DNA of 64,000 nucleotides from Mycobacterium sp. 1100029.7 (GCF_001665235.1 NZ_LZSC01000064.1:124001-188000), one strand, 5' to 3'; numbered from the stretch's first letter, positions 8,544 through 17,964 are shown. Notes: generated by a model not told the origin, from the letters alone. Numbers and translations are program-made.

Positions 8544-9850
8544 CTCCGCGGGACCGAATCGCCGACGACTTGGAGCGGGCGCGCACGCGCACCTTGCGGC
8601 TGGTCGATTTTGACGACGACGAGCTCCGTCGTCAGTACGACCCGTTGATGAGCCCGCTGGTGTGGGATCTCGCCCACATCGGTCAGCAAGAAGAGCTGTG
8701 GCTGCTGCGCGGCGGCGACCCCAACCGCCCCGGGATGCTGGATCCGTCAATCGAAGGTCTCTACGACGCCTTCGTGCACTCGCGCGCCAGTCGGGTCGAC
8801 CTACCGCTGATGTCCCCCGAACAAGCTCGAACATATTGCCGCACAGTACGTTCCGCGGCGTTGGATGCGTTGGACGCGCTGCCCGATGATCCCGCCGGCG
8901 ACCGCGCGGCCTTCGTCTACGGCATGGTGGTCAGTCACGAGAACCAGCACGACGAGACCATGCTGCAGGCGTTGAACCTGCGCACCGGTGCCGCGCTGCT
9001 GCGCGATCCCCGCAGCCTGCCCGCGGGTCGTGCGGGCGTGGCCGGAACGTCGGTGCTGGTGCCCGGCGGTCCGTTCGTACTGGGCGTCGACGCCACCACC
9101 GAACCGTTCTCGTTGGACAACGAGCGCCCCGCCCACATCGTCGACCTGCCGCCGTTCCGGATCGGCCGGGTCCCGGTCACCAACGGCGAATGGCAACAGT
9201 TCATCGCCGACGGCGGCTACCGCGAGCAACGCTGGTGGTCTCCGCGAGGCTGGGAACATCGTTGCAGCGCAGGCCTTCTCGCGCCACATTTCTGGGGATC
9301 GGACGGACGGACCCGTAGCCGCTTCGGTTACATCGAAGACATCCCGGCCGATGAGCCGGTGCAGCATGTCACCTACTTCGAGGCCCAGGCCTACGCCGCC
9401 TGGGCCGGCGCGCGGTTGCCCACCGAGATGGAATGGGAAAAGGCGTGCGCCTGGGATCCCGCGACCGAAACTCGGCGCCGCTATCCGTGGGGTTCTCAGG
9501 ATCCGTCGACCGAGCTCGCCAATCTGGGTGGCACGGCGTTGCGTCCGGCACCCGTCGGGGCCTACCCGGCCGGTGCCTCTGCTTACGGCGTCGAGCAGAT
9601 GCTGGGTGATGTCTGGGAGTGGACGAGTTCTCCGTTGCGGCCCTGGCCCGGTTTCGTGCCGATGATCTACGAGCGCTACTCGCAGCCCTTCTTCGACGGC
9701 GACTACCGAATTCTGCGCGGCGGCTCCTGGGCCGTCGAATTCGCCATCCTGCGGCCGAGTTTCCGCAACTGGGATCATCCGATCCGTCGTCAGATCTTCT
9801 CCGGGGTGCGGCTGGCGTGGGACGTCTCCGACGACGGGTACGCCCACTGA
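8540..9850 (+). CDS. egtB: Hercynine oxygenase EgtB
   Basis: 436 residues. This non-haem iron enzyme couples gamma-glutamylcysteine to hercynine with oxygen, forming the sulfoxide intermediate. The N-terminal DinB-like domain carries the iron ligands His46 (DLAHIGQ) and His133/His137 (SHENQHDE). The C-terminal half is a formylglycine-generating-enzyme/C-lectin-type domain ending with RILRGGSWAVEF and FRNWDHPIRR. The GTG start at 8540 lies inside the egtA stop (GTGA overlap). The stop TGA shares one base with the egtC ATG. Confidence 0.95.
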   Translation: MTPRDRIADDLERARTRTLRLVDFDDDELRRQYDPLMSPLVWDLAHIGQQEELWLLRGGDPNRPGMLDPSIEGLYDAFVHSRASRVDLPLMSPEQARTYCRTVRSAALDALDALPDDPAGDRAAFVYGMVVSHENQHDETMLQALNLRTGAALLRDPRSLPAGRAGVAGTSVLVPGGPFVLGVDATTEPFSLDNERPAHIVDLPPFRIGRVPVTNGEWQQFIADGGYREQRWWSPRGWEHRCSAGLLAPHFWGSDGRTRSRFGYIEDIPADEPVQHVTYFEAQAYAAWAGARLPTEMEWEKACAWDPATETRRRYPWGSQDPSTELANLGGTALRPAPVGAYPAGASAYGVEQMLGDVWEWTSSPLRPWPGFVPMIYERYSQPFFDGDYRILRGGSWAVEFAILRPSFRNWDHPIRRQIFSGVRLAWDVSDDGYAH

Positions 9851-10551
9851 TGTGCCGTCACCTCGGCTGGCTCGGCGCCGACGTCAGCGTCTCCTCGCTG
9901 ATGCTGGATCCGCCGTTCGGACTTCGCGTGCAGTCGTATGCCCCGCGCCGCCAAAAGCACGGGCTGATGAACGCCGACGGATGGGGCGTCGGCTTTTTCG
10001 ACGGCGAGGTGCCGCGCCGGTGGCGCAGCTCGGTGCCGTTGTGGGGTGACGCGTCGTTCGACTCGGTCGCGCCGGCGCTGCGCAGCCGCTGTGTGGTGGC
10101 GGCGGTGCGCTCGGCGACCGTGGGGATGCCCATCGAAGCCAGCGCGACCGCACCCTTCACCGACGGCCAATGGCTGCTGTCGCACAACGGTGTCGTCGAT
10201 CGGACGGTGCTGCCGTTGACGGCGACGGCCGAATCTACTTGTGATAGCGCGATGTTGGCGGCCACCATCTTCGCGCTGGGGCTGGATGTGCTGGGTGAGA
10301 CGATCGCGCAGATCGGATCGCTCGACCCGGAAGCGCGTCTGAACATCATGGCCGCCAACGGTTCTCGTGTACTGGCCACCGCATGGGGCGACACCTTGTC
10401 GATCCTGCGCCGCGACGACGGTGTGGTGCTGGCCAGCGAGCCCTACGACGACGACTCCGAATGGGAAGACGTTCCCGATCATCATCTCGTCGAAGTCAGC
10501 GCGAAAGGCGTGACAATGACCCCGCTGGACCAGCCGAAGGGATCTCGATGA
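9850..10551 (+). CDS. egtC: Ergothioneine amidohydrolase EgtC
   Basis: 233 residues, class II glutamine-amidotransferase fold. Cys2, exposed after removal of the initiator Met (MCRHLGWLG), is the N-terminal nucleophile; NADGWGVGFF and LSHNGVV are the Gln-binding blocks of this fold. It removes the gamma-glutamyl group from the EgtB product. ATG 9850 overlaps the egtB stop by one base, and its own TGA overlaps the egtD ATG. A longer upstream frame that reads back into egtB is not real. Confidence 0.94.
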   Translation: MCRHLGWLGADVSVSSLMLDPPFGLRVQSYAPRRQKHGLMNADGWGVGFFDGEVPRRWRSSVPLWGDASFDSVAPALRSRCVVAAVRSATVGMPIEASATAPFTDGQWLLSHNGVVDRTVLPLTATAESTCDSAMLAATIFALGLDVLGETIAQIGSLDPEARLNIMAANGSRVLATAWGDTLSILRRDDGVVLASEPYDDDSEWEDVPDHHLVEVSAKGVTMTPLDQPKGSR

Positions 10552-11513
10552 CACTGTCGCTGTCCAACCATCTCGCTGCCGATTCGGCGTATCACGCATT
10601 GCGCCGCGATGTGTTAGACGGTCTGCAAAGTACGCCGAAGACGTTGCCGCCCAAGTGGTTCTACGACTCGGTGGGCAGCGATCTGTTCGACCAGATCACT
10701 CGGCTGCCGGAGTACTATCCGACGCGCGCCGAGGCCGAGATCCTGCGGGCCAGCTCCGCCGAGATCGCCTCGTCCAGCGAGGCCGACACCCTGGTCGAAC
10801 TCGGCAGCGGGACCTCGGAGAAGACCCGGTTGCTGCTGGACGCGCTGCACGGTCGCGGATCGCTGCGCCGGTTCGTGCCATTCGACGTCGACGCCAGCAT
10901 CCTGTCGACGGCGGCAGCGGCCATTCAGGAGGAGTACGCCGGCGTCGAAATCAAGGCGGTGTGCGGCGATTTCGAGGAGCACCTCGGAGAGATCCCCGGT
11001 GGCGGCCGCCGGCTGTTCGTGTTCCTCGGTTCGACGATCGGCAACCTCACGCCGGGACCGCGCGCCGAATTCCTCAGGGCCCTCGCCGAGGTGATGCGGC
11101 CCGGTGACTCGCTGCTGCTGGGTACCGACCTGGTCAAGGACGTCGGCCGACTGCTGCGCGCCTACGACGATTCCGCGGGCGTCACGGCCCGGTTCAACCG
11201 CAATGTGCTTGCCGTGGTCAACCGGGAACTCGACGCCGACTTCGACGTCGAGGCTTTCGCGCATGTGGCGCGGTGGAATGCCGACGAGGAACGCATCGAA
11301 ATGTGGTTGCGTACCGACCGGCCGCAGCAGGTTCGGATTCCCGCCCTTGATCTGACCGTCGAGTTCGCCGCCGGCGAGGAGATGCTGACCGAGGTGTCCA
11401 GCAAGTTCCGTCCTGGCGGCGTCAGTGCGGAATTGGCGGGTGCGGGACTGCGTCGGGTTCGGTGGTGGACCGACGCCGCAGGCGATTTCGGGTTGTCGTT
11501 AGCAGTCAAGTGA
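10548..11513 (+). CDS. egtD: Histidine N-alpha-methyltransferase EgtD
   Basis: 321 residues. EgtD trimethylates histidine with S-adenosylmethionine to give hercynine, the first committed intermediate. The SAM-binding motif is TLVELGSGTSEKT (about residue 82) and the acidic strand end is FVPFDVDASIL. The start region LPPKWFYDSVGSDLFDQIT and LGSTIGNL are family signatures. It overlaps egtC and egtE by 4 nt each. The length equals that of the M. tuberculosis enzyme. Confidence 0.95.
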   Translation: MTLSLSNHLAADSAYHALRRDVLDGLQSTPKTLPPKWFYDSVGSDLFDQITRLPEYYPTRAEAEILRASSAEIASSSEADTLVELGSGTSEKTRLLLDALHGRGSLRRFVPFDVDASILSTAAAAIQEEYAGVEIKAVCGDFEEHLGEIPGGGRRLFVFLGSTIGNLTPGPRAEFLRALAEVMRPGDSLLLGTDLVKDVGRLLRAYDDSAGVTARFNRNVLAVVNRELDADFDVEAFAHVARWNADEERIEMWLRTDRPQQVRIPALDLTVEFAAGEEMLTEVSSKFRPGGVSAELAGAGLRRVRWWTDAAGDFGLSLAVK

Positions 11514-12658
11514 GTCAGAGCGGATCGTTGGCCGACCGGTGGCGGGAGGCCCGGCCACCCGTGGCGGGTTTGCATCTGGACAGCGCCGCCTGCTCGCGGC
11601 AGAGCCTCGCGGCCATCGACGCGGCCGCGCGGCACGCCCGGCACGAGGCCGAGGTCGGCGGCTATGTGGCGGCGCAGGCAGCGGCACCCACCCTGGACGC
11701 CGGTCGAGCCGCATGTGCCGCGCTCACCGGAATGGCCGATGCCGACGTCATCTACACCAGCGGCTCGCTCAACGCCTTGGATCTGCTGCTGGGTAGCTGG
11801 CCGGCCGACCGGCGGACCCTGGCCTGCCTGCCCGGCGAATACGGTCCCAATCTCGCGGTGATGGCGGCCCACGGATTCGACCATCAGCTACTGCCCACGC
11901 TCGGCGACGGCCGGGTAGCGCTCGACGACGCCGCCTTCGCGCTGGAGGCCGACCCGCCCGATTTCGTCCACCTGACGCCGGTGGCCAGCCACAGTGGTGT
12001 GGTGCAACCGATTTCGATGGTCGCCCAGTTGTGTCGCGACTTGGGATTGCCGCTCGTCGTCGACGCCGCCCAGGCGCTGGGTCAGATCGACTGTGCGGTC
12101 GGTGCCGACGTCACGTATTCGTCGTCGCGCAAGTGGATCGCCGGCCCGCGGGGCGTGGGATTTCTGGCCATCCGGCCGGATGTGACCGAGCGGTTGCAGC
12201 CCCGGTTGCCCGCCCCGGAATGGTCCAACTCCTTCACGGTGGCTCAGCAGCTTGAGTTCGGTGAGGCGAATATCGCTGCCCGCGTGGGTTTTTCGGTGGC
12301 ACTCGGTGAGTATCTGGCGTTCGGTCCCGAAGGGGTCCGGGCGCGCCTGGCCGAGCTGGCCGCGATCAGCCGCAGCACCCTTGCCGACGTGCCGGGCTGG
12401 GCGGTGCTGGAGGAGGTCGAAGAGCCAAGCGCCATAACCACTTTGGCGCCGACCGACGGCGCCGACCCGGAAGCGGTGCGAGATTGGTTGCTCGCCGAAC
12501 GGCGGATCCTGACCACCTTCGCCGGTGTGCAGCGCGCGCCGCTGGGGATGACCGCGCCGGTGCTGCGCATCTCCCCGCACGTCGACTCCACCGCGGCAGA
12601 TCTGGAGACGTTCGCCGAGGCGTTGATCGCCGCGACGGCCGCGACCGCCGTCGCCTAG
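11510..12658 (+). CDS. egtE: PLP-dependent C-S lyase EgtE
   Basis: 382 residues, fold-type I aminotransferase class V family. The Schiff-base lysine is in TYSSSRKWIAGPRG, preceded by the Asp of VVDAAQALGQ that binds the pyridine nitrogen. It cleaves the sulfoxide to ergothioneine at the end of the pathway. GTG 11510 overlaps the egtD TGA (GTGA), completing five coupled genes. It converges with the next gene with a 2-nt gap. Confidence 0.92.
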   Translation: MSQSGSLADRWREARPPVAGLHLDSAACSRQSLAAIDAAARHARHEAEVGGYVAAQAAAPTLDAGRAACAALTGMADADVIYTSGSLNALDLLLGSWPADRRTLACLPGEYGPNLAVMAAHGFDHQLLPTLGDGRVALDDAAFALEADPPDFVHLTPVASHSGVVQPISMVAQLCRDLGLPLVVDAAQALGQIDCAVGADVTYSSSRKWIAGPRGVGFLAIRPDVTERLQPRLPAPEWSNSFTVAQQLEFGEANIAARVGFSVALGEYLAFGPEGVRARLAELAAISRSTLADVPGWAVLEEVEEPSAITTLAPTDGADPEAVRDWLLAERRILTTFAGVQRAPLGMTAPVLRISPHVDSTAADLETFAEALIAATAATAVA

Positions 12659-12660
12659 CT

Positions 12661-13350
12661 TCAGGCCTTGTGCGCCGTCAGGAGGAAGGCGGGCATCTTC
12701 AGACGACCCTTCTCGTCGCGGTCGTGCGGCGGGAATTCGAATGGGGCGTCAGGGATCTGCAGAACATTCGACAAGATGTAGGACGGCCGGATCTCGTCAA
12801 TCTCCCAGTACTTGCTGACCGCTGCGCGAAGTTCGTCCTCGTCGACTTCGTTGGGCCTCGTCTCGAGTTCGGCGGGGAATGCGCCCTTGGCGAACACCAG
12901 CACGAAATAGCTCGCGCCCGGGGCGGCCGCCCGGTGCACGGCGCGCAGGTAGCCGTCACGGCTCTCGACCGGCAACGAGTGAAACAGCGTGCTGTCCACC
13001 ACGGTCGAGAACCGTCCTTCAGAACCGGGTGGGTAATCGCTGAACGTGCTGATGTCGGCCTGGACGAAGCTGGCGGAGGTCAAACCGCGCTCCCGGGCAG
13101 CCTTGGCCGCGGCCGCGACGGCCGTCGGGGTGAGGTCGACGCCGACCACGGTGTAACCCTGGGCGGCCAATGACAGGGAGAGTTCGGCGACACCACAACC
13201 GGCGTCGAGGACATCGCTCCGAAATTTGCCCGCTGCCACCAATGCGGCCAGTTCCGGTTGCGGCTCACCGATATTCCACGGCGGCGGACCTTCGAAGTGG
13301 GCCTGTTCCCGGTACGCGCTGTCCCAGTCCATTACCTCGTCGGGTGTCAT
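12661..13350 (-). CDS. Class I SAM-dependent methyltransferase (Rv3699 family)
   Basis: 229 residues. The SAM-binding glycine motif is VLDAGCGVAELSLSLA (about residue 47), followed by VVGVDLTPTAV and the D-x-S strand FVQADIST. The lid-like N-terminus WDSAYREQAHFEGPPPWNIGEPQPE resembles thiopurine/small-molecule methyltransferases. The substrate is unknown. Conserved placement after egtE in mycobacteria suggests, but does not prove, a thiol-related role. It lies 19 nt downstream of the next minus-strand gene and is probably co-transcribed with it. Confidence 0.82.
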   Translation of the reverse strand: MTPDEVMDWDSAYREQAHFEGPPPWNIGEPQPELAALVAAGKFRSDVLDAGCGVAELSLSLAAQGYTVVGVDLTPTAVAAAAKAARERGLTSASFVQADISTFSDYPPGSEGRFSTVVDSTLFHSLPVESRDGYLRAVHRAAAPGASYFVLVFAKGAFPAELETRPNEVDEDELRAAVSKYWEIDEIRPSYILSNVLQIPDAPFEFPPHDRDEKGRLKMPAFLLTAHKA

Positions 13351-13369
13351 GATCCCAACCTACCTGCGG

Positions 13370-14845
13370 CTAGCACGGCCAGGTGTGCACCGGCTCGTTG
13401 TCGTGCATGTGGTCGCAGTATCGGCGCAGCATTTCAGCCAGCGCCGCGGGCCGCGCCATTCCGCTCTCCTCCAACGCCCGGACCGTCGCAACCTGCCAGG
13501 TAGCGCCGTTTCGACCGGTCTTGGCGCGGCCCTCGATCACCCCGAGGAAACGGTCGCGTACCTCGGCGTCCACACCCCACCGGCGCAACCCCTCATCGGC
13601 TATCGGCAACAGGGTGTCGAGGACCAACTCGGTGGCCGTCACCTCGCCCCGGTCGGGCCACTGCAGCCGGGCGTCGATACCGTGGCGGGCGGCTTCGACG
13701 AAATTGCGCTGCGCCGCAACGAAACTCAGTTTCGCCCATAGCGGGTCCTCGTCTTCGGACAGGGTACGCAGTGTGCCGTAGTAAAACGCCGAGTTGGCCA
13801 GCATGTCGACGACGGTGGGCCCGGCCGGCAGCACCCGATTCTCCAGTCGCAGGTGCGGCCGCCCGTCGACCACGTCATACACCGGCCTGTTCCACCGGTA
13901 CACCGTGCCGTTGTGCAGACGTAGTTCGGAGAGCTTCGGAATGCGTCCCGCGGCCAGCTCGGCGGCCGGATCCTCGTCGGACAACTCGGGCAGCAGGGAC
14001 GGAAAGTAGCGGATGTTCTCGGTGAACAGATCCAGAACCGAGTTGATCCAGCGCTCGCCGAACCACACCCGGGGCCGTACGCCTTGGGTTTTGAGTTCCT
14101 CGGGTCGGGTGTCGGTGGACTGGGTGAACACTTCGATGCGGGTTTCCGACCAGAGCTGATGGCCGAAGAAGTAGGGCGAGTTGGCGCCCAGGGCCAGCTG
14201 CGGGCCAGCTATCACCTGCGCCGCATTCCAGTTCGACGCGAAGTCGTCGGGTGCCACCTGTAGGTGCAATTGCATGCTGGTGCAAGCAGATTCGGGAGCG
14301 ATGGTCGCTGCCTCCCAGCTCAGCGGCTCCGGTCCGGTGATGTGGATCGGGATGTCCTCGCCGCGCGCATCGAAGATGGAGTCGTTGAGCGCGGCATAAC
14401 GGGTGGATTCGCTCATCCAGCCGTCGCGCGACAGGTGCTCGGGCATCAACGTGGGCAGAATGCCGATCATCACGATGAGGGTGCCGTCCGAGCCGGCCCT
14501 GGTCTGCGCCTCGTTGAGGCTGCTGCGGACTTCTTCTTCCAGATCCAGGCCGGTGTGTCCGGGCAGCGGCCGGGGCGGCACATTGAATTCGATGTTGTAA
14601 GCGCCTAATTCCCGTTGATAGGCCGGGTCTGCGATGGCATCCAGCACGAGCCGGTTCGACATGGCGGGCTGATAATCGCCGTCGACGAGGTTGCACTCGA
14701 TCTCCATGCCGGTGAGCGGCCGGTCGGAGTCGAACCGGGATTGGGCAAGCATCGTCTCGAAGATGTCCAGACACAGCTGCACTTTGCGCCGGTACTCCCG
14801 CCGATGTGCGCGGTCATACGTGGTGCGCTTGACCTCTTCGCCCAC
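13370..14845 (-). CDS. Glutamate-cysteine-ligase-like protein (Rv3698 family)
   Basis: 491 residues from GTG 14845. The sequence contains GMEIECNLVDGDYQP near residue 46, YNIEFNVPP near 82, SMQLHLQVAP near 190 and LGANSPYFFG near 215, which match the GCS2 fold of carboxylate-amine ligases (COG2170-type). It probably ligates an amino acid to a glutamyl-type substrate; the true product is not established. It is divergent from glpK, with 174 nt between the two starts, and leads into the methyltransferase. Together with egtA the window has two GCS-type ligases. Confidence 0.82.
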   Translation of the reverse strand: MGEEVKRTTYDRAHRREYRRKVQLCLDIFETMLAQSRFDSDRPLTGMEIECNLVDGDYQPAMSNRLVLDAIADPAYQRELGAYNIEFNVPPRPLPGHTGLDLEEEVRSSLNEAQTRAGSDGTLIVMIGILPTLMPEHLSRDGWMSESTRYAALNDSIFDARGEDIPIHITGPEPLSWEAATIAPESACTSMQLHLQVAPDDFASNWNAAQVIAGPQLALGANSPYFFGHQLWSETRIEVFTQSTDTRPEELKTQGVRPRVWFGERWINSVLDLFTENIRYFPSLLPELSDEDPAAELAAGRIPKLSELRLHNGTVYRWNRPVYDVVDGRPHLRLENRVLPAGPTVVDMLANSAFYYGTLRTLSEDEDPLWAKLSFVAAQRNFVEAARHGIDARLQWPDRGEVTATELVLDTLLPIADEGLRRWGVDAEVRDRFLGVIEGRAKTGRNGATWQVATVRALEESGMARPAALAEMLRRYCDHMHDNEPVHTWPC

Positions 14846-15019
14846 ATCGCCGATGCAACAGGTTTACCGGCGCTAACGCAAGGGCGGCGCGCCCGGCGCC
14901 GCCGTCGGTCACCCGTGCGGGTACCGCCGCATCGATGCGGTCAGCCGCAGATCTGGTGGGCCGGTGCACCATCATGGACGATGACAGGACGTGTCAGAGT
15001 TCACGACGAAGGAGACCAG

Positions 15020-16537
15020 GTGGCCGAGCTCGTCGCAGCGATCGACCAGGGCACCACCAGCACGCGCTGCATGATCTTCGATCACGACGGTGCCGAGGTG
15101 GCACGTCATCAGCTCGAGCACGAGCAGATCCTGCCCCGTGCCGGCTGGGTCGAGCACAACCCGATCGAGATCTGGGAACGCACCTCGTCGGTGCTGCTGT
15201 CGGTGCTCAACACCTCGAAGTTTTCCGTGAAAGATATTGTCGCGCTGGGCATCACCAACCAGCGAGAGACCACGCTGGTATGGGATCGGCGTACCGGGCG
15301 GCCGTATCACAACGCGATCGTCTGGCAGGACACCCGTACCGACCGGATTGCGTCGGCGCTGGACCGTGCCGGACACGGTGACGTCATCCGCCGAAAGGCG
15401 GGCCTGCCCCCGGCCACCTACTTTTCCGGTGGGAAGCTGCAGTGGATCCTGGAAAACGTCGACGGAGTACGCGCGGCGGCCGAAAAGGGTGAGGCTCTGT
15501 TCGGCACCGCCGACACCTGGGTGCTGTGGAATCTGACCGGCGGTCCGCGGGGCGGAGTACACGTCACCGATGTGACCAATGCCAGCCGGACCATGCTGAT
15601 GGACTTGGAGACGCTGGACTGGGATGACGAACTGCTGTCGTTCTTTTCCATCCCACGCGAAATGCTGCCGACGATCGCGCCGTCTTCACCTACCCAGCCC
15701 TACGGTGTGACCCTGGACGACGGCCCTGTCGGCGCCGAAATACCGATCACCGGAATGCTGGGCGACCAGCACGCCGCGATGGTCGGACAGGTGTGTCTGT
15801 CCGCCGGGGAGGCTAAAAATACCTACGGCACCGGCAATTTCCTGCTGCTCAACACCGGCGAAACGATCGTGCGGTCCGACAACGGATTGCTGACGACGGT
15901 CTGTTACCAGTTCGGGGATGCCAAACCGGTCTACGCGCTGGAGGGCTCCATCGCGGTGACCGGTTCGGCGGTGCAGTGGCTGCGCGATCAGCTGGGCATC
16001 ATCAGTGGCGCCGCGCAAAGTGAGTGGCTGGCCCGTGAGGTACCCGACAACGGCGGGGTGTATTTCGTGCCCGCATTCTCCGGGCTGTTCGCCCCGTACT
16101 GGCGCTCGGATGCGCGTGGCGCGATCGTCGGGCTGTCGCGGTACAACACCAATGCGCATCTGGCTCGCGCGACGCTGGAGGCGATCTGCTATCAGAGCCG
16201 CGACGTGGTCGACGCCATGGAAGCGGATTCCGGTGTGCGCCTTGAGGTATTGAAAGTCGACGGTGGTATCACCCAAAACGAGCTGTGTATGCAGATTCAG
16301 GCCGACGTGCTGGGCGTGGACGTGGTGCGCCCCGTGGTGGCCGAGACCACCGCGCTGGGCGCCGCCTACGCGGCCGGGTTGGCGGTCGGGTTCTGGGCTG
16401 ATCCGTCCGACCTGCGTGCCAACTGGCAGGAAGACAAGCGTTGGACGCCGACGTGGGATGAGGAGAAGCGCTCGCAGGGATACGCGGGTTGGCGCAAAGC
16501 GGTGCAGCGCACCCTGGACTGGGTGGACGTCTCGTAG
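15020..16537 (+). CDS. glpK: Glycerol kinase
   Basis: 505 residues, FGGY carbohydrate kinase family. The start is GTG 15020 with AAGGAG at 15009-15014; longer frames upstream lack support. It phosphorylates glycerol to sn-glycerol-3-phosphate in the cytosol. Motifs: DQGTTSTRCMIFD (phosphate-binding loop, residue 9), GITNQRETT (glycerol site), GMLGDQHAAMVGQ with the catalytic Asp, and the C-terminal ATP-binding KVDGGITQNELCMQ. The length is standard. A bidirectional hairpin follows directly after the stop. Confidence 0.95.
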   Translation: MAELVAAIDQGTTSTRCMIFDHDGAEVARHQLEHEQILPRAGWVEHNPIEIWERTSSVLLSVLNTSKFSVKDIVALGITNQRETTLVWDRRTGRPYHNAIVWQDTRTDRIASALDRAGHGDVIRRKAGLPPATYFSGGKLQWILENVDGVRAAAEKGEALFGTADTWVLWNLTGGPRGGVHVTDVTNASRTMLMDLETLDWDDELLSFFSIPREMLPTIAPSSPTQPYGVTLDDGPVGAEIPITGMLGDQHAAMVGQVCLSAGEAKNTYGTGNFLLLNTGETIVRSDNGLLTTVCYQFGDAKPVYALEGSIAVTGSAVQWLRDQLGIISGAAQSEWLAREVPDNGGVYFVPAFSGLFAPYWRSDARGAIVGLSRYNTNAHLARATLEAICYQSRDVVDAMEADSGVRLEVLKVDGGITQNELCMQIQADVLGVDVVRPVVAETTALGAAYAAGLAVGFWADPSDLRANWQEDKRWTPTWDEEKRSQGYAGWRKAVQRTLDWVDVS

Positions 16538-16574
16538 CGAAATGCCCGCCGGCACAGTGCCGACGGGCATTTCG
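16538..16574. terminator. Bidirectional hairpin between glpK and the PadR gene
   Basis: CGAAATGCCCG (16538-16548) pairs perfectly with CGGGCATTTCG (16564-16574), and inside it CGGCA (16550-16554) pairs with TGCCG (16558-16562). It starts at the base after the glpK stop and serves both converging genes. Confidence 0.7.
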
Positions 16575-16585
16575 TCACTATCGGG

Positions 16586-17308
16586 TCAGTCCTCGCCGAG
16601 GATGCCGTAGACCTCACGTCGCGCGTTGTTCAGGATCTCGATGATGCGCTGCTGCTGTTCGGTGCTGGCGGTGTGCGCGGATTGCGCCACCGCGCCGAAC
16701 AACTGGCCGATGGCCGAGCGCAGATTCATCTGACCCGGATCGGCACCTTCGGCGATCTCGTCCCACGGTGGCGTCTCGACCTTCTCGGCCGCTGCGCGCC
16801 CGTCGTCGGTCAGCTCGAAAAGCTTTTTGCTGCCGTCGGTTTCGCTCGCGGTGATCAAGCCTTCGTCGTCGAGCAGCTGCAACGTCGGGTACACCGACCC
16901 GGGGCTGGGCTTCCAGAGTCCGTTGCTACGTTCGGCGATCTGCTGAATCATCTCGTAACCGTGCATGGGCCGCTCGGCCAGCAGCGCCAGGATGGCCGCT
17001 CGCACGTCGCCGCGCTTGCCGCGGCCGCCTCCGCCGCGACGAAAGCCGCCGCGCCGTCCGCCCGGCCCGAAGCCGAAACCCGGCCCGAAGCCGGGGCCAA
17101 ATCCTGGGCCGAAACCGGGGCCGAAACCGGGCCCGAAGCCTTGGTCACCGGCGTGGTCGCGGATGTTGTCGAAGAATTCCCGGCGGGCCTGCCGGCGGGC
17201 GCCGTGCAAGGCGCGTCGTTGTGCGAAGCCGGGACCCTGCGCGGGGCCGAAGCCGAATCCTTGCGGTCCGGGGAACGGTCCGCTGGGGGAAGTGAATGGG
17301 TTGCTCAT
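16586..17308 (-). CDS. PadR-family transcriptional regulator with GFGP repeats
   Basis: 240 residues from ATG 17308. The N-terminal 95 residues are low complexity: FPGPQGFGFGPAQGPGF, then about five GFGPGFGP units and a basic Arg/Gly patch. Residues 100-180 form the PadR winged helix (ILALLAERPMHGYEMIQQIAE, PGSVYPTLQLLDDEGLI, KLFELTDDG), and a C-terminal helix (residues 190-240) would dimerise. PadR proteins are usually ligand-responsive repressors. A palindrome 54-81 nt upstream of the start is a likely autoregulatory operator. The Gly-Phe repeat is unusual and may act as a flexible or phase-separating segment (inference). Confidence 0.88.
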   Translation of the reverse strand: MSNPFTSPSGPFPGPQGFGFGPAQGPGFAQRRALHGARRQARREFFDNIRDHAGDQGFGPGFGPGFGPGFGPGFGPGFGFGPGGRRGGFRRGGGGRGKRGDVRAAILALLAERPMHGYEMIQQIAERSNGLWKPSPGSVYPTLQLLDDEGLITASETDGSKKLFELTDDGRAAAEKVETPPWDEIAEGADPGQMNLRSAIGQLFGAVAQSAHTASTEQQQRIIEILNNARREVYGILGED

Positions 17309-17361
17309 GGTTGTAGTCCTCAATGTTCTCGGGGTTGCGCATCGTCCGTGCGCTTCGGAAT

Positions 17362-17389
17362 ATCACGATATATCGGAACCGATCGTGAT
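17362..17389. promoter_or_regulatory. Palindromic operator for the PadR regulator
   Basis: ATCACGAT (17362-17369) and ATCGTGAT (17382-17389) are perfect inverted repeats with 12 nt between them. An internal CGATATATCG palindrome (17366-17375) overlaps the left arm. It lies between the PadR start and the divergent small membrane-protein gene, so it could control both. Confidence 0.6.
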
Positions 17390-17502
17390 GCAACGTCGTG
17401 CTTCGGCTCGTGGCCGGCAACGCCAGCATCACCGCGCCTGAGCTGCGCATTAGAAGCGTGGAAGTCGTTTTGACCCGGTGGGGCACGGGTACGGACTCGG
17501 GG

Positions 17503-17952
17503 ATGAACGCACAGAACTCCGACTTGACGTTCGACCAGATCCGATGGGTCCCGGGGCCGGCACAGCGCGACGGTGGCTCCAACGGTGGCCCCGACAATGG
17601 CCTCGACAATGGCCTCGATAATGGCCTCGACAGTGGCTCCGACCGGCCCGTATGGCCGTGGGTGAACTGGGGGTTGGCGCTGTCAACGGTGCCCGCCGCC
17701 GCGATCGTCATGCTCTTCGCGCTCGGGGGTGTGATGAGTGCCGATGGCTGTGCCGGTCGTCATTGCTCGGACCTGGGCCATGGTGGGATCGATTTCGGGG
17801 TCGCGTTCTACGGCGCGCCGGTGATCGCCTTCGTCGTCATTCTCATCTCGTTTTTCACCGCCAAGCGTCGCGGCGGCGTCGCGGTGCCGCTGCTCGGGTG
17901 GGCCCTGTTGGTCGTCGACGTCGCGCTGATGGCGGCTTCGGTCGCGAGCTGA
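17503..17952 (+). CDS. Small membrane protein with NGLD repeats
   Basis: 149 residues if ATG 17503 is the start; upstream codons are in frame and the start is uncertain. Residues 24-48 are a Gly/Asn/Asp repeat (NGLD units), followed by three hydrophobic segments at about residues 52-75, 98-118 and 128-147. A pair of cysteines lies in a loop (ADGCAGRHCSD), probably outside. It is divergent from the PadR gene across the palindromic operator, so it may be a PadR target. The function is not recognised. Confidence 0.62.
   Translation: MNAQNSDLTFDQIRWVPGPAQRDGGSNGGPDNGLDNGLDNGLDSGSDRPVWPWVNWGLALSTVPAAAIVMLFALGGVMSADGCAGRHCSDLGHGGIDFGVAFYGAPVIAFVVILISFFTAKRRGGVAVPLLGWALLVVDVALMAASVAS
17587..17634 (+). 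repeat. 12-bp tandem repeat inside the membrane-protein gene
   Basis: Four near-identical units of GGCCTCGACAAT, all in frame, encode the NGLD repeat. The first and last units differ at one or two bases. Confidence 0.8.
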
Positions 17953-17964
17953 CGCGGGCAGGGG

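Noticed and set aside
14919..14924. GGGTAC upstream of glpK as a SigF -10
   Set aside because: No GTTT-like -35 at the right distance.
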